From the NCBI RefSeq assembly GCF_000496755.2, contig NZ_AYKS02000018.1, positions 1-36,989 of the forward strand: a stretch of 36,989 nt of DNA, read 5' to 3'. Source of the DNA: Serratia sp. DD3. GTDB taxonomy: Bacteria; Pseudomonadota; Gammaproteobacteria; Enterobacterales; Enterobacteriaceae. Shown here in pieces: positions 10,089 through 20,072 of this stretch (position 1 is its first letter; each line of letters starts with the position of its first letter). The position numbers were made by a program, and so were the translations under genes. A model generated the notes under the pieces. That model was not told where the DNA came from and did not search any database. It worked only from the letters and a program-made list of their open reading frames with translations.

Positions 10089-12374
10089 TCAGATTTTGCA
10101 GGCGCCGCCTTCACAGTCATCATTACTTTGCGTTGACTGCAAATCTTCCTGAATATCTTCCGCGCCGTCGCGGGTATTTTGATAATACAGTGTTTTTATA
10201 CCCAGCTTGTAGGTGGTCAGCAGGTCTTTCAACAACTGCTTCATTGGCACCTTGCCAGCTGGGAAACGGGTTGGATCGTAGTTGGTATTGGCCGAAATCG
10301 ACTGGTCGATGAACTTCTGCATCAAGCCAACCAATTGCAGGTAGCCATCATTATTGGGCATTTCCCACAATAGCTGATAGTCATTTTTCAGACGCTCATA
10401 CTCAGGAACCACCTGGCGTAAAATACCATCTTTCGACGCCTTGATACTGATATGACCCCGTGGTGGCTCAATGCCGTTGGTGGCATTGGATATTTGTGAC
10501 GAGGTCTCTGACGGCATCAGTGCCGACAGGGTTGAATTGCGCAGCCCAGTCTGTTTAATCTCTTTACGCAGTGTTTCCCAGTCATAATGCAAAGGTTCGC
10601 TGCAAATTGTATCCAGATCTTTCTTATAAGTATCGATTGGCAGAATACCTTTCGCATAGGTAGTTTCATTGAACCATGGGCAAGGCCCTTGCTCTTGCGC
10701 CAGGCGGTTCGATGCTTTTAACAGGTAGTACTGAATCGCTTCGAAGGTTCTGTGGGTCAGTGGGTTGGCACTGCCATCAGAATAACGGACCCCATTTTTT
10801 GCCAGATAATAGGCAAAGTTGATCACACCGATACCCAGGGTACGCCGCCCCATTGCACCACGGAAGGCCGCTTTGATGGGGTAGTCCTGATAGTCGAGTA
10901 GGGCATCAAGTGCGCGCACCGCCAATGTGGCTAACTCTTCCAGATCATCCAGGCTTTCAATCGCCCCAAGGTTGAAGGCTGACAGGGTACAGAGGGCGAT
11001 CTCACCGTTTTCGTCGTTGATGTCATCCAGTGGTTTGGTTGGCAAGGCGATCTCCAAACAGAGATTCGACTGGCGCACCGGGGCGACCTGCGGATCGAAC
11101 GGGCTGTGCGTGTTGCAATGATCAACGTTCTGGATATAGATACGGCCCGTTGAAGCACGCTCTTGCATCATCAATGAGAACAGTTCTACTGCTTTGACTC
11201 GCTGTTGGCGAATGCTGCTGTCTTTTTCATAACGGGTATAAAGCCGCTCGAATTCATCCTGATCGGCGAAGAACGCATCATATAACCCAGGGACGTCAGA
11301 AGGGCTGAACAGGGTAATATCTTCGTTTTTGATCAAACGCTGGTACATCAGGCGGTTGAGTTGTACACCATAATCCATATGACGTACCCGGTTACCCTCA
11401 ACACCACGGTTGTTCTTCAGTACCAGTAAGCTTTCCACTTCCAGGTGCCACATAGGGTAGAACAGGGTGGCAGCACCGCCACGCACTCCCCCTTGAGAGC
11501 AAGATTTCACCGCAGTCTGAAAATGTTTGTAGAACGGGATACAACCAGTGTGAAAAGCCTCACCACCACGGATCGGGCTACCTAAGGCGCGAATACGCCC
11601 GGCATTGATACCGATGCCGGCGCGCTGCGAAACATATTTAACGATAGCGCTGGAGGTGGCGTTGATTGAATCCAGGCTGTCACCGCATTCGATCAGGACA
11701 CAAGAACTGAACTGGCGGGTTGGGGTGCGCACCCCAGACATGATAGGGGTAGGCAGTGAGATCTTGAAGGTGGAAATGGCGTCATAGAAACGTTTTACGT
11801 AGTCCAGACGGGTTTCACGTGGATAGCCGGAAAACAGGCAGGCCGCAACCAAAAGATACAAAAACTGCGCGCTTTCGTAAATTTCGCCGCTAACGCGGTT
11901 TTGTACCAGATATTTACCTTCCAGCTGTTTAACCGCCGCGTAGGAGAAATTCATATCGCGCCAGTGATCAATAAAGCTATCCATCAGGGCGAATTCTTCT
12001 GCGGTATAGTCCGCCAGCAGATGTTTGTCATACTTGCCCATCTCAACCATGCGAACAACGTGGTCATACAGCTTTGGTGGTTCAAACTGACCGTAGGCTT
12101 TTTTCCGTAAGTGGAAGATGGCCAGGCGGGCGGCCAGATATTGATAATCAGGGGCGTCACGTGAGATGAGATCCGCCGCCGCCTTGATGATGGTTTCATG
12201 AATATCGGCAGTTTTGATGCCATCATAAAACTGAATGTGTGAACGTAACTCTACTTGAGAAACCGAAACGTTGTTTAAACCTTCTGCAGCCCAATCAAGG
12301 ACCCGGTGGATTTTGTCGAGGTTAATGCGCTCTTTACTGCCATCGCGTTTAGTTACAAGTAGGCTTTGGTTCAT
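10089..12374 (-). CDS. nrdA: Ribonucleoside-diphosphate reductase 1, alpha subunit NrdA
   Basis: NrdA is the catalytic subunit of class Ia ribonucleotide reductase, and the 761-aa length is identical to E. coli. The N-terminal ATP-cone begins VTKRDGSKERINLDKIHRVL. The active-site loop QSNLCLEIALP holds the Asn437, Cys439 and Glu441 equivalents. The redox cysteine partner is in RQFSSCVLIECG, the radical-transfer pair in TLYYQNTRDG (Tyr730-Tyr731), and the C-terminal thiol pair is Cys754 and Cys759 in DDCEGGACKI. It begins at ATG 12374. Upstream lie NrdR-box-like and DnaA-box sites, consistent with known control of this operon in E. coli. It is transcribed first in nrdA-nrdB-yfaE. Confidence 0.99.
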   Translation of the reverse strand: MNQSLLVTKRDGSKERINLDKIHRVLDWAAEGLNNVSVSQVELRSHIQFYDGIKTADIHETIIKAAADLISRDAPDYQYLAARLAIFHLRKKAYGQFEPPKLYDHVVRMVEMGKYDKHLLADYTAEEFALMDSFIDHWRDMNFSYAAVKQLEGKYLVQNRVSGEIYESAQFLYLLVAACLFSGYPRETRLDYVKRFYDAISTFKISLPTPIMSGVRTPTRQFSSCVLIECGDSLDSINATSSAIVKYVSQRAGIGINAGRIRALGSPIRGGEAFHTGCIPFYKHFQTAVKSCSQGGVRGGAATLFYPMWHLEVESLLVLKNNRGVEGNRVRHMDYGVQLNRLMYQRLIKNEDITLFSPSDVPGLYDAFFADQDEFERLYTRYEKDSSIRQQRVKAVELFSLMMQERASTGRIYIQNVDHCNTHSPFDPQVAPVRQSNLCLEIALPTKPLDDINDENGEIALCTLSAFNLGAIESLDDLEELATLAVRALDALLDYQDYPIKAAFRGAMGRRTLGIGVINFAYYLAKNGVRYSDGSANPLTHRTFEAIQYYLLKASNRLAQEQGPCPWFNETTYAKGILPIDTYKKDLDTICSEPLHYDWETLRKEIKQTGLRNSTLSALMPSETSSQISNATNGIEPPRGHISIKASKDGILRQVVPEYERLKNDYQLLWEMPNNDGYLQLVGLMQKFIDQSISANTNYDPTRFPAGKVPMKQLLKDLLTTYKLGIKTLYYQNTRDGAEDIQEDLQSTQSNDDCEGGACKI

Positions 12375-12435
12375 TTTTACCTGTCCGTTTGTTTCCCAGA
12401 AGCAGGCAGGTCTAGTGCTTTCGCTTAACCTGCAA

Positions 12436-12451
12436 ATACTATATATAGGGG
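12436..12451 (-). promoter_or_regulatory. NrdR-box-like site 1 and -10 region of nrdA
   Basis: The core CTATATATAG (12439-12448) matches the NrdR-box pattern CWATATWTWG. On the minus strand it also contains TATATA, which with TTATCT 17 bp upstream makes a plausible sigma70 promoter for nrdA. The overlap of box and -10 fits repression by NrdR, the known ribonucleotide-reductase repressor. Confidence 0.65.
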
Positions 12452-12467
12452 GGAGGAGTCATTAAGA

Positions 12468-12483
12468 TAACAAGATAGTGATA
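12468..12483 (-). promoter_or_regulatory. NrdR-box-like site 2 upstream of nrdA
   Basis: The core CAAGATAGTG (12471-12480) matches 8 of 10 positions of the NrdR-box pattern. Its centre is 32 bp from the centre of site 1. NrdR boxes are known to occur in pairs about three helical turns apart, so the spacing supports both calls. Confidence 0.6.
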
Positions 12484-12521
12484 AAAGCGGGAATTTGCAA
12501 GTGAACAAAATCGGCTGATTT

Positions 12522-12530
12522 TGTGAATAA
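12522..12530 (-). promoter_or_regulatory. DnaA box upstream of nrdA
   Basis: TGTGAATAA on plus is TTATTCACA on minus, a perfect match to the DnaA-box consensus TTATNCACA. E. coli nrdA also carries DnaA boxes upstream of its promoter, linking dNTP supply to replication initiation. The remaining bases 12531-12751 up to the ubiG terminator hold no gene that I can see. Confidence 0.6.
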
Positions 12531-12751
12531 CCTGGGGGTGAAATGTGAATGAAGAGGGGGAGTCGTGTAGTGTCAAGGGGTCTAAGCTTGTCAATAGTTT
12601 TGTTCGCCTCAGCAAAATGATAACTGTTTGCCGCTTTATTAAACGTTAGAAAAAAACGGTATATTGATCTGCTTTAGTATTCTTAAAAATAATTTGCATG
12701 GCTGTTTTTGATCACAGACAGGGGATAACTCGGCATGGTGAGTCACAAACA

Positions 12752-12780
12752 GACCGGCGTTGGCAAGAGCAACCCCGGTC
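12752..12780 (-). terminator. Hairpin downstream of ubiG
   Basis: GACCGG (12752-12757) pairs with CCGGTC (12775-12780), and after a 1x1 mismatch GTTG pairs with CAAC around a 7-base loop. On the minus strand the hairpin is followed by TGTTTGTG. It lies 14 bases beyond the ubiG stop and is a plausible terminator with a modest T-tract. Confidence 0.55.
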
Positions 12781-12793
12781 GCGTCTCTCTTGC

Positions 12794-13519
12794 TTAACCT
12801 TGGTGCTGCGTATGCACCATATAATTCACATCCACATTGCCGCCCAGTTTGAAATGATCAGTCAATGGGTTGTAATGCAGACCGATCATATGTTTTTCGC
12901 ATAGTACGCTACCATCAAGCCAGCTAATCAGCTCAGAGGGGCGGATAAACTTGCGATGATCGTGTGTCCCCTTCGGTACCATCTTGAGCAGATACTCGGC
13001 ACCCACAACGGCCAGCAGCCAAGCTTTGACATTACGGTTGATGGTAGAGAAAAAAACATGGCCCCCTGGTTTCACCAGATGCGCGCAGGCTCGCACTACC
13101 GAGGAGGGGTCAGGCACGTGTTCCAGCATTTCCATACAGGTGACGATGTCATATTGCTGGTGATGGGCTTGTGCATGGCTCTCTACGGTTTCCTGCACGT
13201 AAGTGACCTGGATACCGCTTTCCAACGCATGTAAACGGGCAACCTGCAATGGCTCGAAACCCATATCTAACCCGGTCACCACCGCACCTTCGCGGGCCAT
13301 ACTTTCTGACAGAATGCCCCCACCACAGCCCACATCGAGCACCTTTTGGCCAAAAATACCCCCGGAGCGTTGCATGATATAATCGAGGCGTAGTGGATTG
13401 ATTCGGTGCAAAGGTTTGAACTCACCTTCCAGGTCCCACCAGCGTGCGGCGACAGCTTCAAATTTAGCGATCTCTTGGTGGTCAACATTTTGGGCGTGAT
13501 GCGATGAGTGGGCTTTCAT
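12794..13519 (-). CDS. ubiG: Ubiquinone biosynthesis O-methyltransferase UbiG
   Basis: UbiG performs both O-methylations of ubiquinone synthesis using S-adenosylmethionine. The 241-aa product matches the family length (E. coli 240). It has the class I methyltransferase motif [17 protein letters not shown] (around 58-75), post-motif [18 protein letters not shown] and the family-specific start [35 protein letters not shown] region. The ATG is at 13517-13519. It is divergent from gyrA, as in E. coli, and stands alone between nrdA and gyrA. Confidence 0.97.
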   Translation of the reverse strand: MKAHSSHHAQNVDHQEIAKFEAVAARWWDLEGEFKPLHRINPLRLDYIMQRSGGIFGQKVLDVGCGGGILSESMAREGAVVTGLDMGFEPLQVARLHALESGIQVTYVQETVESHAQAHHQQYDIVTCMEMLEHVPDPSSVVRACAHLVKPGGHVFFSTINRNVKAWLLAVVGAEYLLKMVPKGTHDHRKFIRPSELISWLDGSVLCEKHMIGLHYNPLTDHFKLGGNVDVNYMVHTQHQG

Positions 13520-13557
13520 AAGTCTTATGGGTTCCTTATCTTTCTCTATAAGGATTA

Positions 13558-13585
13558 TATACCCAAGTGGGGCAAGTTGCAGCCA
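13558..13585 (+). repeat. Possible ERIC half-remnant in the ubiG-gyrA spacer
   Basis: TATACCCAAGTGGGGCAAGT and the following TGCAGC resemble the left end of an ERIC element (TATACCC...GTTGCAG) without a matching right end. The identification is tentative. The rest of the 272-bp spacer holds the gyrA promoter. Confidence 0.35.
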
Positions 13586-13701
13586 GCAACTCTACCGCTT
13601 GAATGGCGACCAGTATTCCATAATCCTTGCCGCAGCACGGCGGTTGTTAATGGCCGTTATCGCATTTGTCCTGATATTTGCGTTAAACAATGGCGGTAAT
13701 T

Positions 13702-13730
13702 TTCCCGTAAAGCCTGCTTTGTGGTATAAT
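13702..13730 (+). promoter_or_regulatory. gyrA sigma70 promoter
   Basis: A perfect -10 hexamer TATAAT (13725-13730) lies 17 bp from a weak -35 TTCCCG (13702-13707). The stretch AAGCCTGCTTTGTGGTATAA looks like the conserved enterobacterial gyrA promoter, known to be stimulated by loss of supercoiling. It is 61 bp upstream of the gyrA ATG. Confidence 0.7.
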
Positions 13731-13791
13731 TTCACCTCTTTGGCACCATGCCAAGGCAGATGAATCATTCAGTATGAGGGATAGTAGCTCT

Positions 13792-16431
13792 ATGAGCGAT
13801 CTTGCCAGAGAAATCACACCGGTAAATATTGAGGAAGAGCTGAAAAGCTCGTATCTGGATTATGCCATGTCCGTTATTGTCGGGCGTGCGTTGCCAGATG
13901 TCCGTGATGGACTCAAACCGGTGCACCGACGCGTTCTGTTCGCGATGAATGTACTGGGTAACGACTGGAATAAACCCTATAAGAAATCGGCCCGTGTCGT
14001 TGGGGACGTAATCGGTAAATATCACCCCCATGGTGACAGTGCTGTCTATGACACCATTGTCCGTATGGCCCAACCCTTCTCTTTACGTTATATGCTGGTC
14101 GACGGCCAGGGCAACTTCGGTTCTGTTGATGGCGACTCTGCTGCCGCAATGCGTTATACCGAAGTGCGGATGGCAAAAATTGCCCATGAATTGCTGGCGG
14201 ATCTAGAAAAGGAGACCGTGGATTTTGTACCTAACTATGATGGTACAGAACAGATCCCGGCAGTGATGCCTACCAAGATCCCGAACCTGCTGGTTAATGG
14301 TTCATCGGGTATTGCCGTGGGGATGGCCACCAATATTCCCCCGCATAACCTGTCTGAGGTGATCAGCGGCTGCCTGGCTTATATTGATGATGAAGACATC
14401 AGTATCGAAGGGTTGATGGAACACATTCCTGGCCCTGATTTCCCCACAGCAGCAATAATCAATGGCCGTCGTGGCATTGAAGAAGCTTATCGTACTGGCC
14501 GTGGTAAGGTGTATCTCCGCGCTCGAGCTGAAGTTGAAGCGGATGCCAAATCTGGCCGCGAAACCATCATTGTGCATGAGATTCCCTATCAGGTGAATAA
14601 AGCCCGCCTGATTGAAAAGATTGCTGAACTGGTAAAAGAAAAGCGCCTTGAAGGTATTAGCGCCTTGCGTGATGAGTCTGACAAAGACGGCATGCGTATT
14701 GTGATTGAAGTCAAACGTGATGCTGTAGGCGAAGTGGTCTTGAACAACCTTTACTCGCTGACCCAACTGCAGGTGACGTTTGGTATCAATATGGTGGCGC
14801 TACATCAAGGCCAGCCAAAACTGCTGAATCTGAAAGATATTCTGCGGGCATTTGTTCGCCATCGCCGTGAAGTGGTGACCCGCCGTACCATCTTTGAATT
14901 ACGCAAAGCTCGCGACCGCGCCCATCTCTTGGAAGCGCTGGCGATCGCACTGGCAAACATCGATCCGATTATTGAATTGATTCGCCATGCGTCAACTCCC
15001 GCAGAAGCAAAAGTAGCGTTGATCGCTCAACCTTGGGCTCTGGGCAACGTTGCTGCGATGCTGGAGCGCGCTGGTGATAATGCCGCACGTCCTGAGTGGC
15101 TGGAACCTGAGTTTGGCATCCGTGATGGCAAATATTACCTGACCGAGCAACAAGCACAGGCAATCCTGGATCTGCGTTTGCAGAAACTGACGGGCCTGGA
15201 GCACGAGAAACTGCTGGATGAATATAAAGAACTGCTCACTGTGATTGCTGAGCTGATCTTTATTCTGGAAAATCCGGAACGCTTGATGGAAGTGATCCGT
15301 GAAGAGCTGGTTCTTATCCGTGATCAGTTCGGTGACGCCCGCCGCACCGAGATTACCGCTAATACTTCTGATATCAATATTGAAGATTTGATCAATCAGG
15401 AAGATGTGGTGGTGACATTGTCGCATCAGGGTTATGTGAAGTATCAGCCGTTGAGCGACTATGAAGCACAACGCCGTGGTGGCAAAGGCAAGTCGGCTGC
15501 CCGGATTAAAGAAGAAGATTTTATTGACCGTTTATTGGTGGCCAATACCCACGATACCATTCTGTGCTTCTCTAGCCGTGGGCGACTATACTGGATGAAG
15601 GTCTACCAATTACCGGAAGCGAGCCGTGGTGCCCGTGGCCGTCCGATTGTTAATTTACTGCCATTGGAAGCCAACGAACGTATCACTGCCATCTTGCCAG
15701 TTCGTGAGTATGAAGAAGGACGTCATGTGTTTATGGCGACCGCCAGTGGTACGGTGAAGAAAACGGCACTGACCGAGTTCAGCCGTCCGCGTAGTGCTGG
15801 CATCATTGCCGTTAACCTTAATGACGGTGACGAACTGATTGGTGTTGATTTAACGGATGGCAGTAACGAAGTGATGCTGTTTTCTGCCAATGGGAAAGTA
15901 GTACGTTTCCCGGAAGGGCAGGTTCGTTCTATGGGCCGTACCGCCACCGGTGTCCGCGGTATTAACCTCGGTGCAGGGGATAAGGTAGTCTCACTGATTA
16001 TTCCTCGTGGTGACGGTGATATCCTGACGGTCACACAAAATGGCTACGGCAAGCGTACTGCGGTGACGGAGTATCCCACCAAATCACGTGCCACCCAAGG
16101 GGTTATCTCCATCAAGGTCAGCGACCGTAATGGCCAGGTTGTTGGGGCGGTACAAGTGGATACCACGGACCAGATCATGATGATCACCGATGCAGGTACG
16201 CTGGTGCGTACTCGTGTGGCGGAAGTCAGTGTGGTTGGTCGTAATACTCAAGGCGTCACCTTGATCCGTACCTCGGAAGAAGAGAACGTCGTGGGCTTGC
16301 AACGTGTTGCTGAACCGGTTGAAGATGAAGAGCTCGATAGCCTTGAACCGGGTGAAGAGGAAGCAGAAGAACAGGCTGAACCACTCGATGAGGATGATGT
16401 CGAAGACGGTACAGATGATGAAAACGCTTAA
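13792..16431 (+). CDS. gyrA: DNA gyrase subunit A
   Basis: GyrA is the DNA-cleaving subunit of gyrase. The 879-aa protein (E. coli 875) has the N-terminal breakage-reunion domain with catalytic Tyr122 in [11 protein letters not shown]. The quinolone-resistance region reads [11 protein letters not shown] with Ser83 and Asp87, i.e. wild-type, quinolone-sensitive residues. The C-terminal beta-pinwheel carries the GyrA-box QRRGGKG needed for DNA wrapping. It ends in a long acidic tail ([20 protein letters not shown]), as in other Enterobacterales. ATG 13792 gives [17 protein letters not shown], identical to E. coli; the in-frame ATG 18 bp upstream is rejected. Confidence 0.99.
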   Translation: MSDLAREITPVNIEEELKSSYLDYAMSVIVGRALPDVRDGLKPVHRRVLFAMNVLGNDWNKPYKKSARVVGDVIGKYHPHGDSAVYDTIVRMAQPFSLRYMLVDGQGNFGSVDGDSAAAMRYTEVRMAKIAHELLADLEKETVDFVPNYDGTEQIPAVMPTKIPNLLVNGSSGIAVGMATNIPPHNLSEVISGCLAYIDDEDISIEGLMEHIPGPDFPTAAIINGRRGIEEAYRTGRGKVYLRARAEVEADAKSGRETIIVHEIPYQVNKARLIEKIAELVKEKRLEGISALRDESDKDGMRIVIEVKRDAVGEVVLNNLYSLTQLQVTFGINMVALHQGQPKLLNLKDILRAFVRHRREVVTRRTIFELRKARDRAHLLEALAIALANIDPIIELIRHASTPAEAKVALIAQPWALGNVAAMLERAGDNAARPEWLEPEFGIRDGKYYLTEQQAQAILDLRLQKLTGLEHEKLLDEYKELLTVIAELIFILENPERLMEVIREELVLIRDQFGDARRTEITANTSDINIEDLINQEDVVVTLSHQGYVKYQPLSDYEAQRRGGKGKSAARIKEEDFIDRLLVANTHDTILCFSSRGRLYWMKVYQLPEASRGARGRPIVNLLPLEANERITAILPVREYEEGRHVFMATASGTVKKTALTEFSRPRSAGIIAVNLNDGDELIGVDLTDGSNEVMLFSANGKVVRFPEGQVRSMGRTATGVRGINLGAGDKVVSLIIPRGDGDILTVTQNGYGKRTAVTEYPTKSRATQGVISIKVSDRNGQVVGAVQVDTTDQIMMITDAGTLVRTRVAEVSVVGRNTQGVTLIRTSEEENVVGLQRVAEPVEDEELDSLEPGEEEAEEQAEPLDEDDVEDGTDDENA

Positions 16432-16444
16432 GTTATAACCGATG

Positions 16445-16482
16445 CTGCAACTTGAAGTATGGCGGGTATACTCAAGTTGCAG
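16445..16482. repeat. ERIC-end inverted repeat after gyrA (possible terminator)
   Basis: CTGCAACTTGA (16445-16455) and TCAAGTTGCAG (16472-16482) form a perfect 11-bp stem around a 16-base loop. The left arm plus loop (GCAACTTGAAGTATGGCGGG, then TATA) is the right end of an ERIC element, so the hairpin appears to be built from ERIC termini. It lies 14 bp after the gyrA stop and could end or stabilise the gyrA transcript. No T-run follows (TCCATTCTT). Confidence 0.6.
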
Positions 16483-16540
16483 TCCATTCTTGCCACATGA
16501 ATCATGATGGGTATACCACCGGCTTTGGTATGGTATCAGA

Positions 16541-19402
16541 TTGAGATATTTGACTTCTTTTCGAACTATTTTAGAAGTTTCCCGCTATCTGTTCCGGGTT
16601 ATGGCGTTCATGCTATGGTCGTTAGGCGTGTTGCTTACCTTTTTTCATATTCGGGATATTCTGAATAAGAAAGAGTCTGAAGTCCTGCAGGAATATGATC
16701 TTAACTTCGAGCATGCTCAACGCTATCTACACCGTTCTGCGGACCTTATCCGTGACTTCCAATATATAGTCGAAAAACACCTTACCAACCCAACCGATAC
16801 TCATCAACTATTGACCAATCAGGAAAATAGCGGGCAGCAGCTTACGTTTAACCCGCTGTATGGTGAATTAAATTGCTTAATCGATACTGCCTCACACGAT
16901 TCGCTGCGTGTTCTAAACCAGCAGATTGAGTATTGGAAGAAGAGCTTTGTGGCGGACTATGACCTGAATAGGCTGTTTTTTATCACCGCTGATAGCTGGT
17001 GTCTCACTGAGTTTGCCAGTAATTATAGTACTGTCGATCAGCAAACCTTGTTTAATTCATTGCGTGCACGTATTCCTAAATACCGTAATAGCAATAGTTC
17101 AGATAAAGGTCATGATCTCTATTGGGTTATCCCCAGCGCCGAACAGTCGGATGTGGGATATCTGTATGTGATGACGCCGGTTTATATCAACGATAAATTG
17201 ACCGCACTGCTAGGCATTGAACGTACTGTACGGCTGGATGATTTGATCACTTCAAGTCATTTGCCACTGGTTGTCGCGGTGCTTGATGAAAACAACGAAC
17301 CACTGTTGCGGTTGGTAAGCGGTGATGGTCCGCACTCTTCACTCAATGAGTATCCGCAGGAGCACAACTATTTTGGCTATGTCGATAATTACCATGACCT
17401 GACTTTGAAAAAGAGTTTGCAGCCTTCTTCATTAAGCATTGTTTATGTATTGCCAGTCAATAATGTGGTGTCGCGTTTCGATCTGTTGGTCAATGCCCTA
17501 CTGTTTAATTTGCTCACGGCTGTGCTGCTATGGGGCCTAGTGTGGCTGTTGGAGCGCAAGATAATCTTGCCAACTCAGGAAGATGCTCTTCGCCTAGAGG
17601 AAAATGAACAGTTTAACCGCAAAATTATCGCTTCAGCGCCGGTGGGCATCTTTATCTTGCGTATCAGTGATGGGGCCAATATTTTGAGTAATGAATTGGC
17701 CTATAACTATCTTAATTTACTGACTGGCGAGGACCGAGAGCGAATTACGCGCCTGATTCGGGAACAACAAGTCAATCTGATCGATGTGATAACCAGCAAC
17801 AACAATAACCTGCAAATCAGTTTTGTCCATTCCCGTTATAGCAATGAAGATGTGGCCATTTGTGTACTGGCAGATATCAGTTCTCGAGTGAAAATGGAGC
17901 AATCATTGCAAGAGATCGCTTCGGCAGAGCAGCAGGCCAATCAGTCTAAATCGATGTTTCTGGCCACGGTAAGCCATGAGCTGCGTACACCACTGTATGG
18001 CATAATTGGCAACATTGACTTGTTGCAAAAGCAGACTTTACCGCAAGGCGTGGAGCGTCTGGTTAATGCAATGAATAACTCATCAGGGATGTTATTGAAA
18101 ATTATCAGCGACATCCTGGACTTCTCCAAGATTGAATCAGAACAGTTAAAGATTGAACAACATGATTTTTCTTGTCAGGAAGTGGTCACGAATATTACGG
18201 GTAATTATTTACCGTTGGTAGTCAATAAACGTCTTGGCTTGTACTGTTATATCGAACCCGGAGTGCCAGAGCGGATAAAAGGTGACCCGCTGCGTCTACA
18301 GCAAGTCCTCTCCAATCTATTGAGTAATGCCATTAAATTTACCGATACCGGCTGTATTATTTTACAGGTGGGGACCTATGACAGTTATTTGGAATTCAGT
18401 GTGCGTGACATGGGTATTGGCATTCCGGAAAAAGAAATAGCTCATCTGTTTGACCCTTTCTTTCAGGTTGGCGGCAGTGTACAGGGCCACTTTCAGGGTA
18501 CAGGTCTAGGACTGGCTATTTGTGAAAAGCTGGTTCATCTAATGGGGGGGGATATCGCAGTGGAGTCCGAACCCGGGCTCGGTAGCTTATTTACTATCCG
18601 TATTCCATTATTAGGTGCGCAGTTCCCACCACCACAAGTCATTGATGGTTGGTTGGGTAAAACATTGTGGCTGCAGATGCGTAATCAACACTTGGAAAGT
18701 TATCTAATGCTACTGCTTACCGAGCAAGGGGCCAGAGTGCTGCGGTATGAAGATCAAGAGATGGCAGCCGATGATGTTTTACTGAGTGATTATTCGGTAC
18801 AGGTGGCGACGCCCTTGTCGATGCGGATTGAGTTTTCTATGGCGCATATTGGACCGTCATTTGAGGTATCACCAGGTTATTGGTTACACTCTACTGCGAT
18901 GCCATGGGATGTTCTCCCACTGTTAAACCGCCTGTTTAGCGGTGAAATTCAACGTGGTAGCGACACAGTGATGCCTACGCAGGTTAAAGATACTGATGTC
19001 AATAACAGAGATATTCACTTGCTGGTGGTAGAGGATCACCCGATTAGCCGGCAGTTGTTGTCTGACCAACTGACGTTATTAGGATATCAGGTAATGACCG
19101 CTAATGATGGTCTCGATGCCTTAGATGTACTGGAGCGAACCACAGTGGATATCGTGCTGACAGATGTCAATATGCCCCGTATGGATGGTTATTGTCTGGC
19201 ACAGCGGTTACGTCAGTCCCATTTTACGGCACCCGTGATTGGTATAACGGCGAATGCGCTGGCGGAAGAAAAACAACGCTGTATTGAGGCGGGAATGGAT
19301 AACTGTTTATCAAAACCGGTGATACTAACTTTATTGGAACAGACACTTACCTACTATAGTCAACAAGTACGACGAAACCGGGCAGAGCATGAGCCCGGTT
19401 AA
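16541..19402 (+). CDS. rcsC: Hybrid sensor histidine kinase RcsC
   Basis: RcsC is the inner-membrane hybrid kinase of the Rcs envelope-stress phosphorelay. The 953-aa product (E. coli 949) has TM1 at about 19-36, a periplasmic domain, and TM2 at about 314-336. The dimerisation/phosphoacceptor helix FLATVSHELRTPLYG carries His479, and ATPase boxes include NLLSNAIKF, RDMGIGIP and GTGLGLAIC. The diverged RcsC-ABL domain is followed by a receiver with Asp875 in VLTDVNMPRMDGY. His479 and Asp875 have the same numbers as in E. coli. The start codon is TTG (16541): no ATG or GTG exists upstream in frame after the TGA at 16505, and MRYLTSFRT aligns with E. coli MKYLASFRT. It converges on rcsB. Confidence 0.96.
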   Translation: MRYLTSFRTILEVSRYLFRVMAFMLWSLGVLLTFFHIRDILNKKESEVLQEYDLNFEHAQRYLHRSADLIRDFQYIVEKHLTNPTDTHQLLTNQENSGQQLTFNPLYGELNCLIDTASHDSLRVLNQQIEYWKKSFVADYDLNRLFFITADSWCLTEFASNYSTVDQQTLFNSLRARIPKYRNSNSSDKGHDLYWVIPSAEQSDVGYLYVMTPVYINDKLTALLGIERTVRLDDLITSSHLPLVVAVLDENNEPLLRLVSGDGPHSSLNEYPQEHNYFGYVDNYHDLTLKKSLQPSSLSIVYVLPVNNVVSRFDLLVNALLFNLLTAVLLWGLVWLLERKIILPTQEDALRLEENEQFNRKIIASAPVGIFILRISDGANILSNELAYNYLNLLTGEDRERITRLIREQQVNLIDVITSNNNNLQISFVHSRYSNEDVAICVLADISSRVKMEQSLQEIASAEQQANQSKSMFLATVSHELRTPLYGIIGNIDLLQKQTLPQGVERLVNAMNNSSGMLLKIISDILDFSKIESEQLKIEQHDFSCQEVVTNITGNYLPLVVNKRLGLYCYIEPGVPERIKGDPLRLQQVLSNLLSNAIKFTDTGCIILQVGTYDSYLEFSVRDMGIGIPEKEIAHLFDPFFQVGGSVQGHFQGTGLGLAICEKLVHLMGGDIAVESEPGLGSLFTIRIPLLGAQFPPPQVIDGWLGKTLWLQMRNQHLESYLMLLLTEQGARVLRYEDQEMAADDVLLSDYSVQVATPLSMRIEFSMAHIGPSFEVSPGYWLHSTAMPWDVLPLLNRLFSGEIQRGSDTVMPTQVKDTDVNNRDIHLLVVEDHPISRQLLSDQLTLLGYQVMTANDGLDALDVLERTTVDIVLTDVNMPRMDGYCLAQRLRQSHFTAPVIGITANALAEEKQRCIEAGMDNCLSKPVILTLLEQTLTYYSQQVRRNRAEHEPG
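19376..19400. terminator. Hairpin between convergent rcsC and rcsB
   Basis: AACCGGGC (19376-19383) and GCCCGGTT (19393-19400) form a perfect 8-bp stem with a 9-base loop at the end of rcsC, 21 bp from the rcsB stop. Read on minus it is followed by TTTCGT, so it could serve rcsB. Read on plus it is followed by AAGTGC. Confidence 0.5.
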
Positions 19403-19421
19403 GTGCTGAGTAATGCCTGGC

Positions 19422-20072
19422 CTAGTCTTTCTCCAACTGAGTCATGTTGATGGAGGAGAGGTAGTTAAGTAAAGCGATATCGTTATCAACACCCAACTTC
19501 GTCATGGCTGATTTTTTCTGGCTACTGATAGTTTTAATGCTGCGATTAAGCTTTTTGGCAATTTCCGTGACCAACAGCCCCTCGGCGAACAAGCGTAACA
19601 CTTCACTTTCTTTCGGCGACAAGCGTTTGTCACTATAGCCAGTGGCGTTGATTTTCTCCAGCAACCTGGTAACGCTTTCAGGGGTGAATTTTAACCCTTT
19701 CTGCAGTGCCGCCAAGGCTTGTGGCAGGTCAGTAGGCGCACCTTGTTTCAGTACGATACCTTCAATATCCAAGTCCATCACTGCACCGAGAATAGCAGGG
19801 TTATTGTTCATGGTCAGCACGATGATTGACAAGTGCGGGTAGTGGCGTTTGATGTATTTAATCAGGGTAATGCCATCACCGTATTTGTCCCCTGGCATGG
19901 AAAGATCAGTGATCAATACATTCGCATTCAGTTTGGATAGATTGTTGATTAATGATGTCGAGTCTTCAAATTCACCAACGACATTAACCCATTCAATTTG
20001 TTCAAGTGACTTGCGGATACCGAACAGCACAATAGGATGGTCATCAGCAATAATTACGTTTAGGTTATTCAT
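19422..20072 (-). CDS. rcsB: Response regulator RcsB
   Basis: RcsB is the DNA-binding response regulator of the Rcs phosphorelay, controlling capsule, motility and envelope genes alone or with RcsA. The 216-aa product equals the E. coli length. The receiver domain has the acidic pocket IIADDHP and phosphoacceptor Asp56 in LITDLSMPGDKYGDG. The LuxR-type helix-turn-helix reads LSPKESEVLRLFAEGLLVTE through KTISSQKKSAMTKLGV. ATG 20072 gives MNNLNVIIADDHPIVLFG, matching E. coli MNNMNVIIADDHP; the longer in-frame extension to 20153 lies inside rcsD and is rejected. Its start overlaps the rcsD end by 8 bp. Confidence 0.98.
   Translation of the reverse strand: MNNLNVIIADDHPIVLFGIRKSLEQIEWVNVVGEFEDSTSLINNLSKLNANVLITDLSMPGDKYGDGITLIKYIKRHYPHLSIIVLTMNNNPAILGAVMDLDIEGIVLKQGAPTDLPQALAALQKGLKFTPESVTRLLEKINATGYSDKRLSPKESEVLRLFAEGLLVTEIAKKLNRSIKTISSQKKSAMTKLGVDNDIALLNYLSSINMTQLEKD

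Noticed and set aside
14032..14052. Possible quinolone-resistance substitutions in gyrA
   Set aside because: The region encodes [11 protein letters not shown] with Ser83 and Asp87, the sensitive residues.
14302..15471. Antisense frames in gyrA (154 and 159 codons)
   Set aside because: They are shadows of a highly conserved essential gene.
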